DNA from: Cognaticolwellia aestuarii
Lineage (GTDB): Bacteria > Pseudomonadota > Gammaproteobacteria > Enterobacterales > Alteromonadaceae
DNA: 64,000 nucleotides
Direction: 5' to 3'
NCBI RefSeq assembly: GCF_002000025.1
Contig: NZ_MUZV01000004.1
Location: 310,001-374,000 of the forward strand
Positions 1-8,642 of this stretch are shown here, piece by piece. Each line of letters opens with the position of its first letter. Within the stretch, counting starts at the first letter, position 1. The notes under the pieces are model-generated. The model was not told where the DNA came from and made no database searches. It saw nothing but the letters and a program-made list of their open reading frames with translations. The position numbers were made by a program, and so were the translations under genes.

Positions 1-10
1 TAGCTAAGTC

Positions 11-1216
11 ATGAGTACATTATCTAACTCGACTAATACCAGCTCAGATTCCCCATCATACTCTGAGCAACTTGCTATTAGTGATAACCCGCATGCAACA
101 TCTTTAGCGCTCGCTTTTAAGCTAGCCTTTAATAGCTTTGTTATTTCTGTTGAACAAGAAATTCATCTTTCAGCTGTTACAGGTGTGTATGGTGATTCTG
201 GCTCAGGTAAGTCAACATTATTGCGCATTATTGCCGGTCTTGAGCAACAAGCAGTAGGTAAAATATCCTTAAATGGAAAGTCACTTCAAGATAGTGCTAA
301 AAAACAATATATTAAGGCAGAAAAAAGACAAATAGGCTTAGTGTTTCAAGATAGTCGCTTATTCCCTCATCTCAGTGTTTATCAAAATTTAGCCTATGGT
401 GCTAAGCGACAAAAAAACAGCCAACTTAGCATCGAAAAAGTACTGACATTAACAAAGCTAAAATCCTTACAGCACCAAAATGTCACACAACTTTCTGGTG
501 GTGAAAAGCAAAGAGTATCTATTGCTAGAGCCCTACTCGCAGAGCCGAAACTACTTTTATTAGATGAACCCTTTAGTGCCTTAGATAAAAGTACTAAATC
601 ACAAATGCTCACTATCTTAAAAGACATTCAGCAACAACTGAATTTACCCATGCTTTATGTCAGCCATAGTTTAAGTGAATTACAATATATCGCCGATCAG
701 CTTATTGTGGTTTCAGCTGGAAAAATCAGCACTGTCAACCCAATTCATCAAGCGATTCATCAATTAAATAACGCTGAAGAAACTAGCCCTAAAACAAGTT
801 TGTCGTTAACAGTTGCCGAGCACTTACCTGACTATGGTTTAACGCGGTTATCGCTACCAATAGCACAAGATAAAACAGCTAGCATATATTTACCCTTGCT
901 AGAGCAAACCATAACACCGAGCTTACTTGGTCAAAAACTGCCATGTATGATTTATGCACGTGATATTAGTATCAGTATTACTAAGCCTGAGCATAGCTCG
1001 ATCGTCAACCATTTACCTGCAACCATCATCGAAATACAATACGGGAAAACCAATGCGCTAGTGACGCTAAAATCTGGCGAGCAGCAATTTTTTGCTCAAA
1101 TCAGTTTATGGTCAAAAAAACGTCTAGCACTAACAATACAAAGCACTGTTTATATTCAATTTAAAGCTAACGCTGTCCACAGTTATCATTATACGGAGTC
1201 GCCAAAAAATGCTTAG
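11..1216 (+). CDS. modC: Molybdate ABC transporter ATP-binding protein ModC
   Basis: This is the ATPase subunit that drives molybdate import at the inner membrane. Walker A is GDSGSGKS at residues 61-68, the ABC signature LSGGEKQR is at 161-168, and Walker B LLLLDEP is at 181-187. The C-terminal part, roughly from residue 330, fits a molybdate-binding TOBE domain, which separates ModC from generic importer ATPases. At 401 residues it is longer than typical ModC of about 350, because of a poorly conserved N-terminal extension of about 30 residues, so a later start is possible. It overlaps the next gene by 8 bp, implying cotranscription. modA and modB would be expected just before the window. 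Confidence 0.88.
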   Translation: MSTLSNSTNTSSDSPSYSEQLAISDNPHATSLALAFKLAFNSFVISVEQEIHLSAVTGVYGDSGSGKSTLLRIIAGLEQQAVGKISLNGKSLQDSAKKQYIKAEKRQIGLVFQDSRLFPHLSVYQNLAYGAKRQKNSQLSIEKVLTLTKLKSLQHQNVTQLSGGEKQRVSIARALLAEPKLLLLDEPFSALDKSTKSQMLTILKDIQQQLNLPMLYVSHSLSELQYIADQLIVVSAGKISTVNPIHQAIHQLNNAEETSPKTSLSLTVAEHLPDYGLTRLSLPIAQDKTASIYLPLLEQTITPSLLGQKLPCMIYARDISISITKPEHSSIVNHLPATIIEIQYGKTNALVTLKSGEQQFFAQISLWSKKRLALTIQSTVYIQFKANAVHSYHYTESPKNA

Positions 1217-1958
1217 TCAGCAAGAACAACTTCGCTTTAGCCGTCAAATCATGCTCAAAGGTATTGGTGAGCAAGGCCAGCAAGCGCTAAAAAATGCCCG
1301 CATATTAATTGTTGGTGTTGGCGGCTTAGGTAACCCAGTAAGCCTTTATTTAAACGCCGCCGGTGTCGGTAACATTTATCTAGCTGACGGTGACAATATT
1401 GATATCAGTAATTTGCATCGACAAATACTATTTAATGAGTCAGACCTTGCAAAAAATAAAGCGGATACCAGTGCTGAAAAACTACAGCAACTCAATACTA
1501 GTACTAATATCGAAGTACTTGATGAAATGCTCGACGCAGAGCTTGCCGATTATTACTTCCCTTTAGTAGACCTGGTACTTGACTGTACTGACAATATCAG
1601 TACTCGTTACCTCATTAATCAAAAGTGCCTTGAGCACCGCAAACCTTTAGTGATCGGCGCAGCAACCGGCTTTGATGGTCAGCATATGTTTGTTGATCCT
1701 AATAAATCTGATAGTGCATGTTATCAATGCTTATTCCCCGCTAGTAAGAAGGTTGCGGAAAATAATTGTCAAACATTAGGTATTTTAGGCCCTGTACTCG
1801 CTATTATCGCAGGCATGCAAGCATTACAAGCAATCAAGTTTTTAACTGGTCATCAAGTAGCGACTAATCAACTCAACATTTTTGATGGTTTGAATAACTC
1901 GTGGCAGCAATTAACACTTAAAAAACAAGCTAAATGTCCTGCTTGCTCAGCTTTATAA
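1209..1958 (+). CDS. moeB: Molybdopterin-synthase adenylyltransferase (MoeB/ThiF family)
   Basis: This E1-like enzyme adenylates the C-terminal glycine of the small sulfur carrier MoaD, or ThiS in a ThiF role. The nucleotide-binding loop GVGGLG lies at residues 36-41 and the SNLHRQ motif at about 67-72. Two zinc-binding CxxC pairs are seen at 171-174 and 243-246. There is no C-terminal rhodanese domain. The 249-residue length fits bacterial MoeB. Its start lies inside the end of modC, linking molybdate uptake to molybdenum cofactor synthesis. ThiF is the alternative; the operon partner favours MoeB. Confidence 0.82.
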   Translation: MLSQQEQLRFSRQIMLKGIGEQGQQALKNARILIVGVGGLGNPVSLYLNAAGVGNIYLADGDNIDISNLHRQILFNESDLAKNKADTSAEKLQQLNTSTNIEVLDEMLDAELADYYFPLVDLVLDCTDNISTRYLINQKCLEHRKPLVIGAATGFDGQHMFVDPNKSDSACYQCLFPASKKVAENNCQTLGILGPVLAIIAGMQALQAIKFLTGHQVATNQLNIFDGLNNSWQQLTLKKQAKCPACSAL

Positions 1959-2010
1959 TTAATGTAAAAGCACATTAAGTCACGTTCTGACCAATAAAGC
2001 AGCCATAAAA

Positions 2011-2032
2011 AAGCCCTCAAAATTGAGGGCTT
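2011..2032 (-). terminator. Rho-independent terminator of rmf, possibly bidirectional
   Basis: A 10-bp inverted repeat (AAGCCCTCAA / TTGAGGGCTT) with a 2-nt spacer is followed on the minus strand by a run of six T, as expected for transcription leaving rmf. The plus-strand side has a weak T tract but could still serve moeB. Confidence 0.75.
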
Positions 2033-2067
2033 GGTTTGAAAATTTAATTCATCAATAAGAGCTCAAG

Positions 2068-2241
2068 TTATTTAAATAAGCCCATGCTTCTATCAGTTAA
2101 GGCTTCTCGCCAGCCACCAAGCCATTCTGATTTAGTATCTGTATTTTGATATGGACATTTTTCTTTTGTTCTGCCACAAAGCCCAGCTTGATAACCATTT
2201 GAATGTGCTCTGCCTAACTTGTCTCTTTTTTGTCTTCTCAT
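2068..2241 (-). CDS. rmf: Ribosome modulation factor
   Basis: RMF is a small basic protein that turns 70S ribosomes into inactive 100S dimers in stationary phase. The 57-residue product starts MRRQKRDKLGRAH and carries GYQAG, CPYQ and WLGGWREA, the RMF family signature. I chose the ATG at 2241 because AGAGGTG sits about 7 nt upstream and the start matches the family; the frame also has a GTG three codons earlier. It is monocistronic with its own terminator. Confidence 0.93.
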   Translation of the reverse strand: MRRQKRDKLGRAHSNGYQAGLCGRTKEKCPYQNTDTKSEWLGGWREALTDRSMGLFK

Positions 2242-2552
2242 GAATAACACCTCTACATTTTACTATTTTATAAGTATTTGATAATTATTAATAATTGACC
2301 TTAATTAACGAGAGAAGCATACCGTTAACGGCAATATGGTATTACTTCAACCCCAATTAATTTAAGAACAAGCAAACGCTGAAAGCAAGCTGCTATGCTC
2401 ACAAAACTAGGGCTTGGTAATTTTTTTTAAGGAAAATAAACAACAAATAAAAATAGGTTAAAACTAAGTATTACAAAACAATTTGTTAGCAAAACGCTAT
2501 ATAGCAAACCAGACTTAAAAAGAGCAATGAAAGAACAAATCAGTTTGAAAAG
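2242..2552. other. Intergenic region upstream of rmf
   Basis: About 310 bp of very AT-rich DNA between rmf and the DUF3820-type gene, both on the minus strand. It should contain the rmf promoter. I see no coding potential, repeat or clear operator in it. Confidence 0.5.
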
Positions 2553-2774
2553 TTAAGCTCTTAATAAAGGCCTTAACATCTCCTCTAAGCCATTAAGTTT
2601 AACTTCATAAATTAACGCTAATTGCTGGCCTAACTTTCCTTCAGGAAAACCCTTAGCATGAAACCAAACTAAATAAGGCTCAGGCAACTGTAATAGCTTT
2701 CTTCCACTATATTTACCAAATGGCATAACCTGATTAATGGCTGCAATTAACTCTGCATTATTATTTATCGACAT
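2553..2774 (-). CDS. DUF3820-type small conserved protein
   Basis: The product is about 73 residues from the ATG at 2774 (MSINNNAELIAAINQVMPFGKYSGRKL...). The motif MPFGKYSGRKLLQLPEPYLVWF is the hallmark I associate with the DUF3820 family (sometimes labelled quorum-sensing-regulated virulence factor). Its biochemical role is not established. The reading frame continues upstream to 2846, but those residues are basic and Cys-rich and look like non-coding translation. AGAGAT about 12 nt before the ATG is a weak ribosome site. It is a single gene on the minus strand, divergent from the next gene. Confidence 0.75.
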   Translation of the reverse strand: MSINNNAELIAAINQVMPFGKYSGRKLLQLPEPYLVWFHAKGFPEGKLGQQLALIYEVKLNGLEEMLRPLLRA

Positions 2775-3001
2775 TTGTGATACATCTCTTCGTGGTTTCC
2801 TCGGTTTACATGAGCAAAATATTATTTTTAATAATTCAGCTGTCAAAAGTTAACTTTTTTGACGACCAATAGCACATCTTATAAATATTTTTAATTGGCT
2901 TTTACACGACATAAAAATGTCACAAGCACTGCTTATAATCGCTGACATACCAAAACTTAAATTGGGATCAAGATGATACCAAGTTCTTTCAGGGAATTGT
3001 T

Positions 3002-4126
3002 ATGTCAATAGTTAGAAAACGTAGCGCAGCCACAAAAGCCTACATACCGGATAATGCTCGTGATAATCAATACATTTTGGCTGAATTTACCTTAACAGAT
3101 CAACTACTTTCACAATTACCGAGTCATTCTAATAAAGATGGCAGTGCAAATTATTATGCCTGTTATCAAGCATTAGCTGAATTGTTATTCGATCTCAGTA
3201 ATAGCAACGGCATCACAAACAGCCTACTTGTTGCTAACGATAAATTAGTGCGGGTGCGCTATAGCCAAGAAATGCATCAGTGGCAAACCAAGCAGCAAAT
3301 CATCTTCTATTATGATCCACAACAACATGTGCTACAAAATTCATTTTTTGACGCCAGCATTAGAGCCAAAAAAATTACTTTAGTATTTTTGGCATCGGGC
3401 AGCGAGATCCGAGTTGGAGCGGCAAAATTTCACCAAAAAGTAAAAGCGCTGTTAGCTAGTTTATCACAACAAATAAAACTGCCCATGACGAATATCCGAA
3501 TGCGCGATCATCAGCATTTAACCTACGACATATTCGCTAAAAATAAAGGTTGTTGTACTAGCCAAGCACATAAGTTTAGACCCATCAGCCAAAGATATGC
3601 GAGCCAAAATGTTGACTTGCCTGAAAATATGTCATCCATCACTTATGCGATTGTTAATTTACCCCTTAACCACAGGATCTCTCAGTTAGTTGATATTGAC
3701 CCTGCTTCAGCAGATCCCTACAACCCTTTATTTACCTATCTAACTGATACCTTCTCACTCGTAGCAAAGCGCTTTAACTTAAATAATGGCGCTCTGATTG
3801 CCAATGGTTTGGTGCCTATTGTAAGGCATAGTTTGCATGAGTTGGTGTCGAAAGTTGGCGAGTTACAAATGTTAGGCTACAACCCTAAGCAAAGTCCCTG
3901 TGGTATTGTCAGTAAATGGCAGGCTGACGTACTGGTTGATAATGTGCAGTTAATCTTTGTTGCTAACTGCCATAATGGCGCAGAACAAAACTATGCAAAA
4001 TTTGTTAATCAAATAGAGCAAGCGATGCGTTTATTTGCCACTGAACTTGAGATCCCGACTGAAAAAGACGAATTAACTTTACGCTTTCATCAGCATGTCG
4101 CTTATAACTTGCCATTAGCTGATTGA
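3002..4126 (+). CDS. Conserved hypothetical protein, DUF3083-like
   Basis: A 374-residue soluble protein with no signal peptide or membrane segment. I recall similar Shewanella and Colwellia proteins being placed in DUF3083, but cannot verify this. Visible features are a basic N-terminus (MSIVRKRSAATKAY), a CC pair near residue 181, and a C-terminal half rich in predicted alternating helix and strand. There is no recognisable catalytic motif. It stands alone, followed by an inverted repeat. Function unknown. Confidence 0.7.
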   Translation: MSIVRKRSAATKAYIPDNARDNQYILAEFTLTDQLLSQLPSHSNKDGSANYYACYQALAELLFDLSNSNGITNSLLVANDKLVRVRYSQEMHQWQTKQQIIFYYDPQQHVLQNSFFDASIRAKKITLVFLASGSEIRVGAAKFHQKVKALLASLSQQIKLPMTNIRMRDHQHLTYDIFAKNKGCCTSQAHKFRPISQRYASQNVDLPENMSSITYAIVNLPLNHRISQLVDIDPASADPYNPLFTYLTDTFSLVAKRFNLNNGALIANGLVPIVRHSLHELVSKVGELQMLGYNPKQSPCGIVSKWQADVLVDNVQLIFVANCHNGAEQNYAKFVNQIEQAMRLFATELEIPTEKDELTLRFHQHVAYNLPLAD

Positions 4127-4166
4127 TATATTGTTTGATTGATATACTGTTCAACTAACTCGCCAT

Positions 4167-4200
4167 ACCACCTAGAATGGCCTAATCAGCACTAGGTGGT
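4167..4200 (+). terminator. Inverted repeat, probable terminator
   Basis: A 9-bp perfect stem, ACCACCTAG (4167-4175) with CTAGGTGGT (4192-4200), sits about 40 nt after the upstream stop codon. The following T tract (TTGCTTATT) is weak, so termination is likely but not certain. Confidence 0.5.
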
Positions 4201-4383
4201 TTGCTTATTAATAGCTTCAATTAACGCATAACCATGATATTACTCAACTTAATATCTGAAATTTAATACCCGTTATATCAAGCTGAGCAATTAAACACCT
4301 TCTGTTTCGACGCATACGTTAGCTTTCTCAAGCAAATTATTTTAATCACCTGCTCATTTACCATCAATCATCAAAAAACATAT

Positions 4384-4443
4384 AGACATCTAAACGTCTG
4401 AGTGCTACATTCTACTCATGAACATATAGACGTCTATACGTTT
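4384..4443 (+). promoter_or_regulatory. Two tandem MetJ-box-like sites upstream of msrA
   Basis: MetJ recognises arrays of the 8-bp met box AGACGTCT. Here AGACATCT+AAACGTCT (4384-4399) and AGACGTCT+ATACGTTT (4428-4443) form two 16-bp double boxes. One box is a perfect consensus; the others differ by one to three bases. Their centres are 44 bp apart and the second ends 58 bp before the msrA ATG. This suggests methionine/SAM-dependent repression of msrA. Confidence 0.7.
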
Positions 4444-4501
4444 TTAAAAAATTAACAATAAAACATTATTTACTACGAGTAATTTTTCAAAGGAAAAAGA
4501 G

Positions 4502-5062
4502 ATGAGCATCGAGAAAATAACATTAGGCGCTGGTTGCTTTTGGTGCGTTGAAAATATTTTTGCCCGAATTAAAGGTGTCGTTTCAGTGGTTAGTGGTTAC
4601 GCTGATGGTGATATTATCAACCCAAGCTACGAGCAAGTTTGTAATGGTATTGCCAATCATGCCGAAGTAGTACAAATAACTTTCGATACGACATCACTGG
4701 ATATAGAAACGATATTAACTGTATTTTTTGCTATTCATGATCCAACAAGCTTAAACCGTCAAGGTGATGATATTGGTAGTCAATATCGCTCAACTATCCT
4801 TTTTCATACGCCCGAGCAACAAGGCATTGCCGAAGCGAGAATTGCGCAATTAAATAACACGGAAGAATTTGAGCAAGCGATAGTCACCACGGTTAAAGCC
4901 GTGAATAATTTCTCAAGTGCCGAAAGTTATCATCAAGATTATGTCACTAACAACCCTGAAAATAAGTATTGTCAGCTAGTAGTCGCTAGAAAAATACAAA
5001 AGTTTTTAAATGAGTTTTCACATTTACTTAAAAGTGAAGAATCCGCTATTACTGCTGCATAA
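4502..5062 (+). CDS. msrA: Peptide-methionine (S)-S-oxide reductase MsrA
   Basis: MsrA reduces methionine-S-sulfoxide in proteins and free methionine, using thioredoxin as electron donor. The catalytic motif GCFWCVE places the nucleophilic Cys at residue 12. The family segments HAEVVQ and GSQYRS follow, and a further Cys near residue 156 could act in resolving. The length (186) is that of the short cytosolic form, without an MsrB domain. AAAGGAAAAAGAG gives a good ribosome site. The MetJ-type boxes upstream suggest it belongs to the methionine regulon here. A strong terminator follows. Confidence 0.93.
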   Translation: MSIEKITLGAGCFWCVENIFARIKGVVSVVSGYADGDIINPSYEQVCNGIANHAEVVQITFDTTSLDIETILTVFFAIHDPTSLNRQGDDIGSQYRSTILFHTPEQQGIAEARIAQLNNTEEFEQAIVTTVKAVNNFSSAESYHQDYVTNNPENKYCQLVVARKIQKFLNEFSHLLKSEESAITAA

Positions 5063-5370
5063 TAGCAATGCGAATAAGATGCTGCTCATTCAGTGAAGCT
5101 TAAAAACTTTGCAACAGGCACTAATAAAAAAAGCATAACAATCTCCTGTTATGCTTTTTTATCTAATTAACCTGAGTTTGCGATAATGTATGCGCGAAGA
5201 AATTAATACACTGCAATGGGTAAAGTCACTTTAATCAATAATAAAATTGGCGGCATAATTTATTAGCAATGCTATTAGTTTTACGTCAATCAAGGTTAAT
5301 TCACGCAGCAATTGTAGCATTGATAGGTTTAACTTATCTCGGACTCAAGTTACTTAAAACCCTACGAGTA
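5063..5370. other. Convergent intergenic region after msrA
   Basis: A 308-bp gap between msrA (+) and cnoX (-). Apart from the msrA terminator at 5127-5160 I see no gene, repeat or regulatory site in it. Confidence 0.6.
5127..5160 (+). terminator. msrA terminator
   Basis: A 14-bp perfect stem, AAAAAAGCATAACA with TGTTATGCTTTTTT, and a 6-nt loop. The symmetric A/T flanks mean it can terminate from both directions, including from cnoX on the other strand. Confidence 0.85.
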
Positions 5371-6216
5371 TTAATACATTAACGTGTAAAGTTTACGTCG
5401 ATATTTACTGGCTAACGCATCACCATCAGGTAAAGACTTCAAGACATCGAGTAATAAATCTTTACTCGCAATATCAGCACCATTTTTTTGCACTAAACGA
5501 AACAAAATCGTCAACGCATCTTCATTACGGTTAACTTGACTATATTGTGCAGCTAATTTCTGCTGCAATTCGACATTATCAGGTTCATTAAGTAGTTGCT
5601 GTTCAAGTGCTTGAATTTCAGGAGAGTCTGCAGCTTGCATGGCTAATTCGAGCTTCGCCATCAAAGATTGATAATCACTGTCTTGGTCAATCATTTTGAT
5701 ACTTTTCAATAATGACTCTGCTTCCGTGATTTTACCCGTTTGAATATAAACATTGGCTAACACTAACTTAATATCAGCCCGCTCATTATCAAGTTGATAA
5801 GCTTGGCTGATGATAGGAAAAGCTTCAGCAACGTTACCTTCAGCTAGTAAATCTTTAGCTTGTACTAACAGTAAATCTTGCTGTTTTGGTAAATATTTAG
5901 CTAAAAACTCATTAATGCTTTCATCGGTTTGTGGACCAGTTAAGCCATCAAGTGGTTGGCCATCTTTAACTAAAACCGCCGTAGGCAAACCTTGAATGCC
6001 AAACTGCTGAGCTATTTGCCCTTGCGTCTCACAATCAACCGTTGCAAACAGTATTGTATCGCCATGATTAGCCAATGCTGCTGTTAACTTATCTCGCAGT
6101 TCGACACTTTCAGGAATTTGTTGGGCCCAAAAGTCGACCAATACAAGTTGGTTTTTCGATTCTTCAATAATAACTTGTTGAAAGTTTTCTAAGGTGATCG
6201 CAAGCGAGTTTGTCAT
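5371..6216 (-). CDS. cnoX: Thioredoxin-fold/TPR co-chaperone CnoX (YbbN)
   Basis: CnoX is a holdase that works with GroEL and DnaK under oxidative stress. The N-terminal 110 residues form a thioredoxin-like domain (LVLVDFWAQQ, then GLPTAVLVKDGQPLDGLTG), followed by TPR-like helices to residue 281. The usual WCxxC, or the SxxC of E. coli YbbN, is replaced by WAQQIPES, so the active-site Cys is missing; one Cys remains in VDCETQ. I start at the second of two adjacent ATG codons (6219 and 6216); GGAG lies 7 nt before 6216. Confidence 0.82.
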   Translation of the reverse strand: MTNSLAITLENFQQVIIEESKNQLVLVDFWAQQIPESVELRDKLTAALANHGDTILFATVDCETQGQIAQQFGIQGLPTAVLVKDGQPLDGLTGPQTDESINEFLAKYLPKQQDLLLVQAKDLLAEGNVAEAFPIISQAYQLDNERADIKLVLANVYIQTGKITEAESLLKSIKMIDQDSDYQSLMAKLELAMQAADSPEIQALEQQLLNEPDNVELQQKLAAQYSQVNRNEDALTILFRLVQKNGADIASKDLLLDVLKSLPDGDALASKYRRKLYTLMY

Positions 6217-6469
6217 CATGCTGCTCCAATAATAAATATATATAGTTTTTAATTGGGTCAAACCCTGAAGATACAAGCAAAGACACTAAATATTTATTAA
6301 GTTAAACCATTAAGCGGCACTAACTCAGCCCAAAGGGATAAAAGCAACGTTAAGGAGAAATGATTGAGCCATGCAGCCTAATTATGTATTAAGCTGCAGG
6401 TTAGTTATATTAAATCTCAGCCTAGATTATGAGCGGCCTTAATTGCAGTCAAAGTATAATAAATATTAG

Positions 6470-7624
6470 TTAAACGTTTTGTAGTAATTCTCGCGCTATA
6501 ATCACTTTTTGAATTTCACTTGTGCCTTCGTAGATCGACGTTACACGCACATCACGCGCCATACGTTCAAGCGGATATTCTCTAATATAACCCGCACCAC
6601 CCATTAACTGTAATGCGTCATAACAGGCTTTATTTGCATTCTCAGTAGCAAATAGTTTGGCCATTGACGCCGCCATGCCAAAAGGTTGGCCTTGTTCTTT
6701 GGTATATGCCGCTTGCATTAACAGTAAGCGAGCCGCTTCCATTTCTGTATAACGTTCAGCCAGCTTCCATTGTAGCCCTTGAAAATTAGCCAATGGCTGA
6801 CCAAATTGTTTACGCTCAACAATGTGGGCTTTAGCATAGTCAAGTGCAGCAAGGCCAACACCTAATGCCAGTGAACCAATGCCAATACGACCACCCGCTA
6901 GCTCGCCTACAGCAACACCAAAACCTTTATTCTCAGCTCCCATCATGGCTGAAGCGGGTACACGGCAATTATCAAAGTGTACCTCATTGGTTGGTGATGC
7001 TTTCTGGCCCATTTTACCTTCAGGTTTACCAACAGTAATGCCAGCCGTATCCGCTTCAACGATAAAACATGATATACCTTTACCTTTCTTTGCTTCTGGG
7101 TCAGTAACCGCCCAAACCACGAAAACATCAGCAAATGAAGCACTTGTAATATAAAGTTTACTACCGCTGATAAGGTAATCATCACCATCTTTAACTGCCT
7201 GAGTTTTCATACCCGCGGGATCTGAACCTGCAGTTGCTTCCGTTAAACAAAAGCCACCAGCACGATACTCACCGCTACAAAGCTTTGGTAAATACTTTTG
7301 TTTTTGTTCTTCATTACCAACGGCCTGAATCACCTCAGCGACCATATTAGTAACTGATGTTGTTACCGCAGTTGAAGCACAAGCACGAGCAAGTTCAGTA
7401 ATAGCTAAACTAAAGGCAACACTACCGGCCTCAACGCCACCATATTCAGCTTTAATGTTTAAGCCCATAAAGCCTAGTTCGGTCAGTTGTGCTAAATTAG
7501 CTAAAAATAGCTTTTGATCCATCGTTTCATCAAGTTGTGCAGCTACCGGCGCAAGCTCACTTTCTGCAAACTTTTTCGCCATATCTTGAATCATTATTTG
7601 TTCTTCAGTTAAAGACAAATCCAT
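6470..7624 (-). CDS. Acyl-CoA dehydrogenase
   Basis: A 384-residue FAD-dependent dehydrogenase that introduces the alpha-beta double bond in acyl-CoA. The start MDLSLTEEQ is typical of the family. CLTEATAGSDPAGM contributes to FAD binding, and the catalytic Glu lies in the C-terminal motif IYEGTSEIQKVI. It is closest in feel to short/branched-chain or butyryl-CoA dehydrogenases; the substrate cannot be fixed from sequence. The ATG at 7624 is preferred over an in-frame GTG at 7636. It stands alone, without beta-oxidation partners beside it. Confidence 0.88.
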   Translation of the reverse strand: MDLSLTEEQIMIQDMAKKFAESELAPVAAQLDETMDQKLFLANLAQLTELGFMGLNIKAEYGGVEAGSVAFSLAITELARACASTAVTTSVTNMVAEVIQAVGNEEQKQKYLPKLCSGEYRAGGFCLTEATAGSDPAGMKTQAVKDGDDYLISGSKLYITSASFADVFVVWAVTDPEAKKGKGISCFIVEADTAGITVGKPEGKMGQKASPTNEVHFDNCRVPASAMMGAENKGFGVAVGELAGGRIGIGSLALGVGLAALDYAKAHIVERKQFGQPLANFQGLQWKLAERYTEMEAARLLLMQAAYTKEQGQPFGMAASMAKLFATENANKACYDALQLMGGAGYIREYPLERMARDVRVTSIYEGTSEIQKVIIARELLQNV

Positions 7625-7780
7625 CAAAAATCTCACTTTTAATCAGGTGAATATCTACCATGTTAGGTTCAGAACTCAAGTTTACCTAGGCTTTAATAAA
7701 AGCCCAATAGTCCATTAGTACTGTCTGAGTAGATAAAGTAATGCCTGCGAATCACGCTTAGCATCAATATATGTATAACA

Positions 7781-7802
7781 AAAACGCGCCAAAGCGCGTT
7801 TT
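7781..7802 (-). terminator. Terminator of the folB-folK-uppP operon
   Basis: A 9-bp stem, AAAACGCGC with GCGCGTTTT, and a 4-nt loop, followed on the minus strand by TTTTTGTT. It sits about 23 nt beyond the uppP stop. Confidence 0.75.
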
Positions 7803-7824
7803 AAAATGGCTTATAGTGTAACAA

Positions 7825-8637
7825 TTATCCCAGCACAAACCAAAGCAGACCAGCGCCAAGAATTAAGCGATAAATCACGAATGGCATCATACCCACTTTA
7901 CTGACTAAAATTAAAAAGTAGTGAATGCAAGCATAAGCACTGAAAAATGCTAACACACTGCCTAACCCTAACGTACTCCAATCAACGGGCTCTGCCGACG
8001 ATATTAACTTATAAGTTAAGTACCCACCGGTCATCACGATGGCAGGAATTGACAATAAAAATGAAAAACGTGCGGCATTTTCTTTATTTAACCCTAACAT
8101 AAGGCCTAAAGTCATGGTGATACCAGAACGAGAGGTGCCAGGTATCAATGCCAGCGCTTGCGCTAAACCAATAATCATCGCACCTTTGAAGCCTAGTTTC
8201 TCAACACTGACATTTTCTTTTGCTTTGATATCCGCAAAACCCAATAAAACACCAAACACCAAAGTAGTAATGGCAATGACAGCGGCTGAGCGAAGATTTT
8301 CTTCAATAAAATCTTTGCCTAATAATCCAACGATGCCTAATGGAATGGATGCCAGTAAAATCCACCATGCGAGTTTACCGTCAAAGCTGTTGCTGTTTTT
8401 TTCAGGGCCTATGCCCACCGTACCAAACCATGCTACGGCCATACTGCCAACTTCTTTACGAAAATACAGTACGACAGCAAGCAAGGTACCAACATGAAGA
8501 GCAACGTCTAAAGCTTGTCCCTGATCTTGCCAACCAAAAACGGCTGATGGCAAAATCAAATGTGCTGAACTTGATATAGGTAAGAATTCGGTTAAGCCCT
8601 GAATTATTGCCAAGATAAATACGTCAATGGTACTCAT
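7825..8637 (-). CDS. uppP: Undecaprenyl-diphosphatase UppP (BacA)
   Basis: This integral membrane enzyme dephosphorylates undecaprenyl diphosphate to recycle the lipid carrier of peptidoglycan. The family motif GLTEFLPISSSAHL is at residues 15-28 and the second signature, IPGTSRSG, is in the middle of the protein. Multiple hydrophobic segments and a length of 270 are typical. It starts 5 bp after the folK stop, so it is the last gene of a folB-folK-uppP operon. This order is common in gammaproteobacteria. Confidence 0.93.
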   Translation of the reverse strand: MSTIDVFILAIIQGLTEFLPISSSAHLILPSAVFGWQDQGQALDVALHVGTLLAVVLYFRKEVGSMAVAWFGTVGIGPEKNSNSFDGKLAWWILLASIPLGIVGLLGKDFIEENLRSAAVIAITTLVFGVLLGFADIKAKENVSVEKLGFKGAMIIGLAQALALIPGTSRSGITMTLGLMLGLNKENAARFSFLLSIPAIVMTGGYLTYKLISSAEPVDWSTLGLGSVLAFFSAYACIHYFLILVSKVGMMPFVIYRLILGAGLLWFVLG

Positions 8638-8642
8638 ATTCG

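Larger units (their letters stand above)
4127..4501. other. Intergenic region between the DUF3083-like gene and msrA
   Basis: A 375-bp gap. It begins with the inverted repeat at 4167-4200 and ends with the msrA control region, including the MetJ-box-like sites at 4384-4443. I see no open frame of note in between. Confidence 0.6.

Noticed and set aside
8039-8497. 152-codon plus-strand frame inside uppP
   Set aside because: It is antisense to a clear UppP gene and its translation shows no family features.
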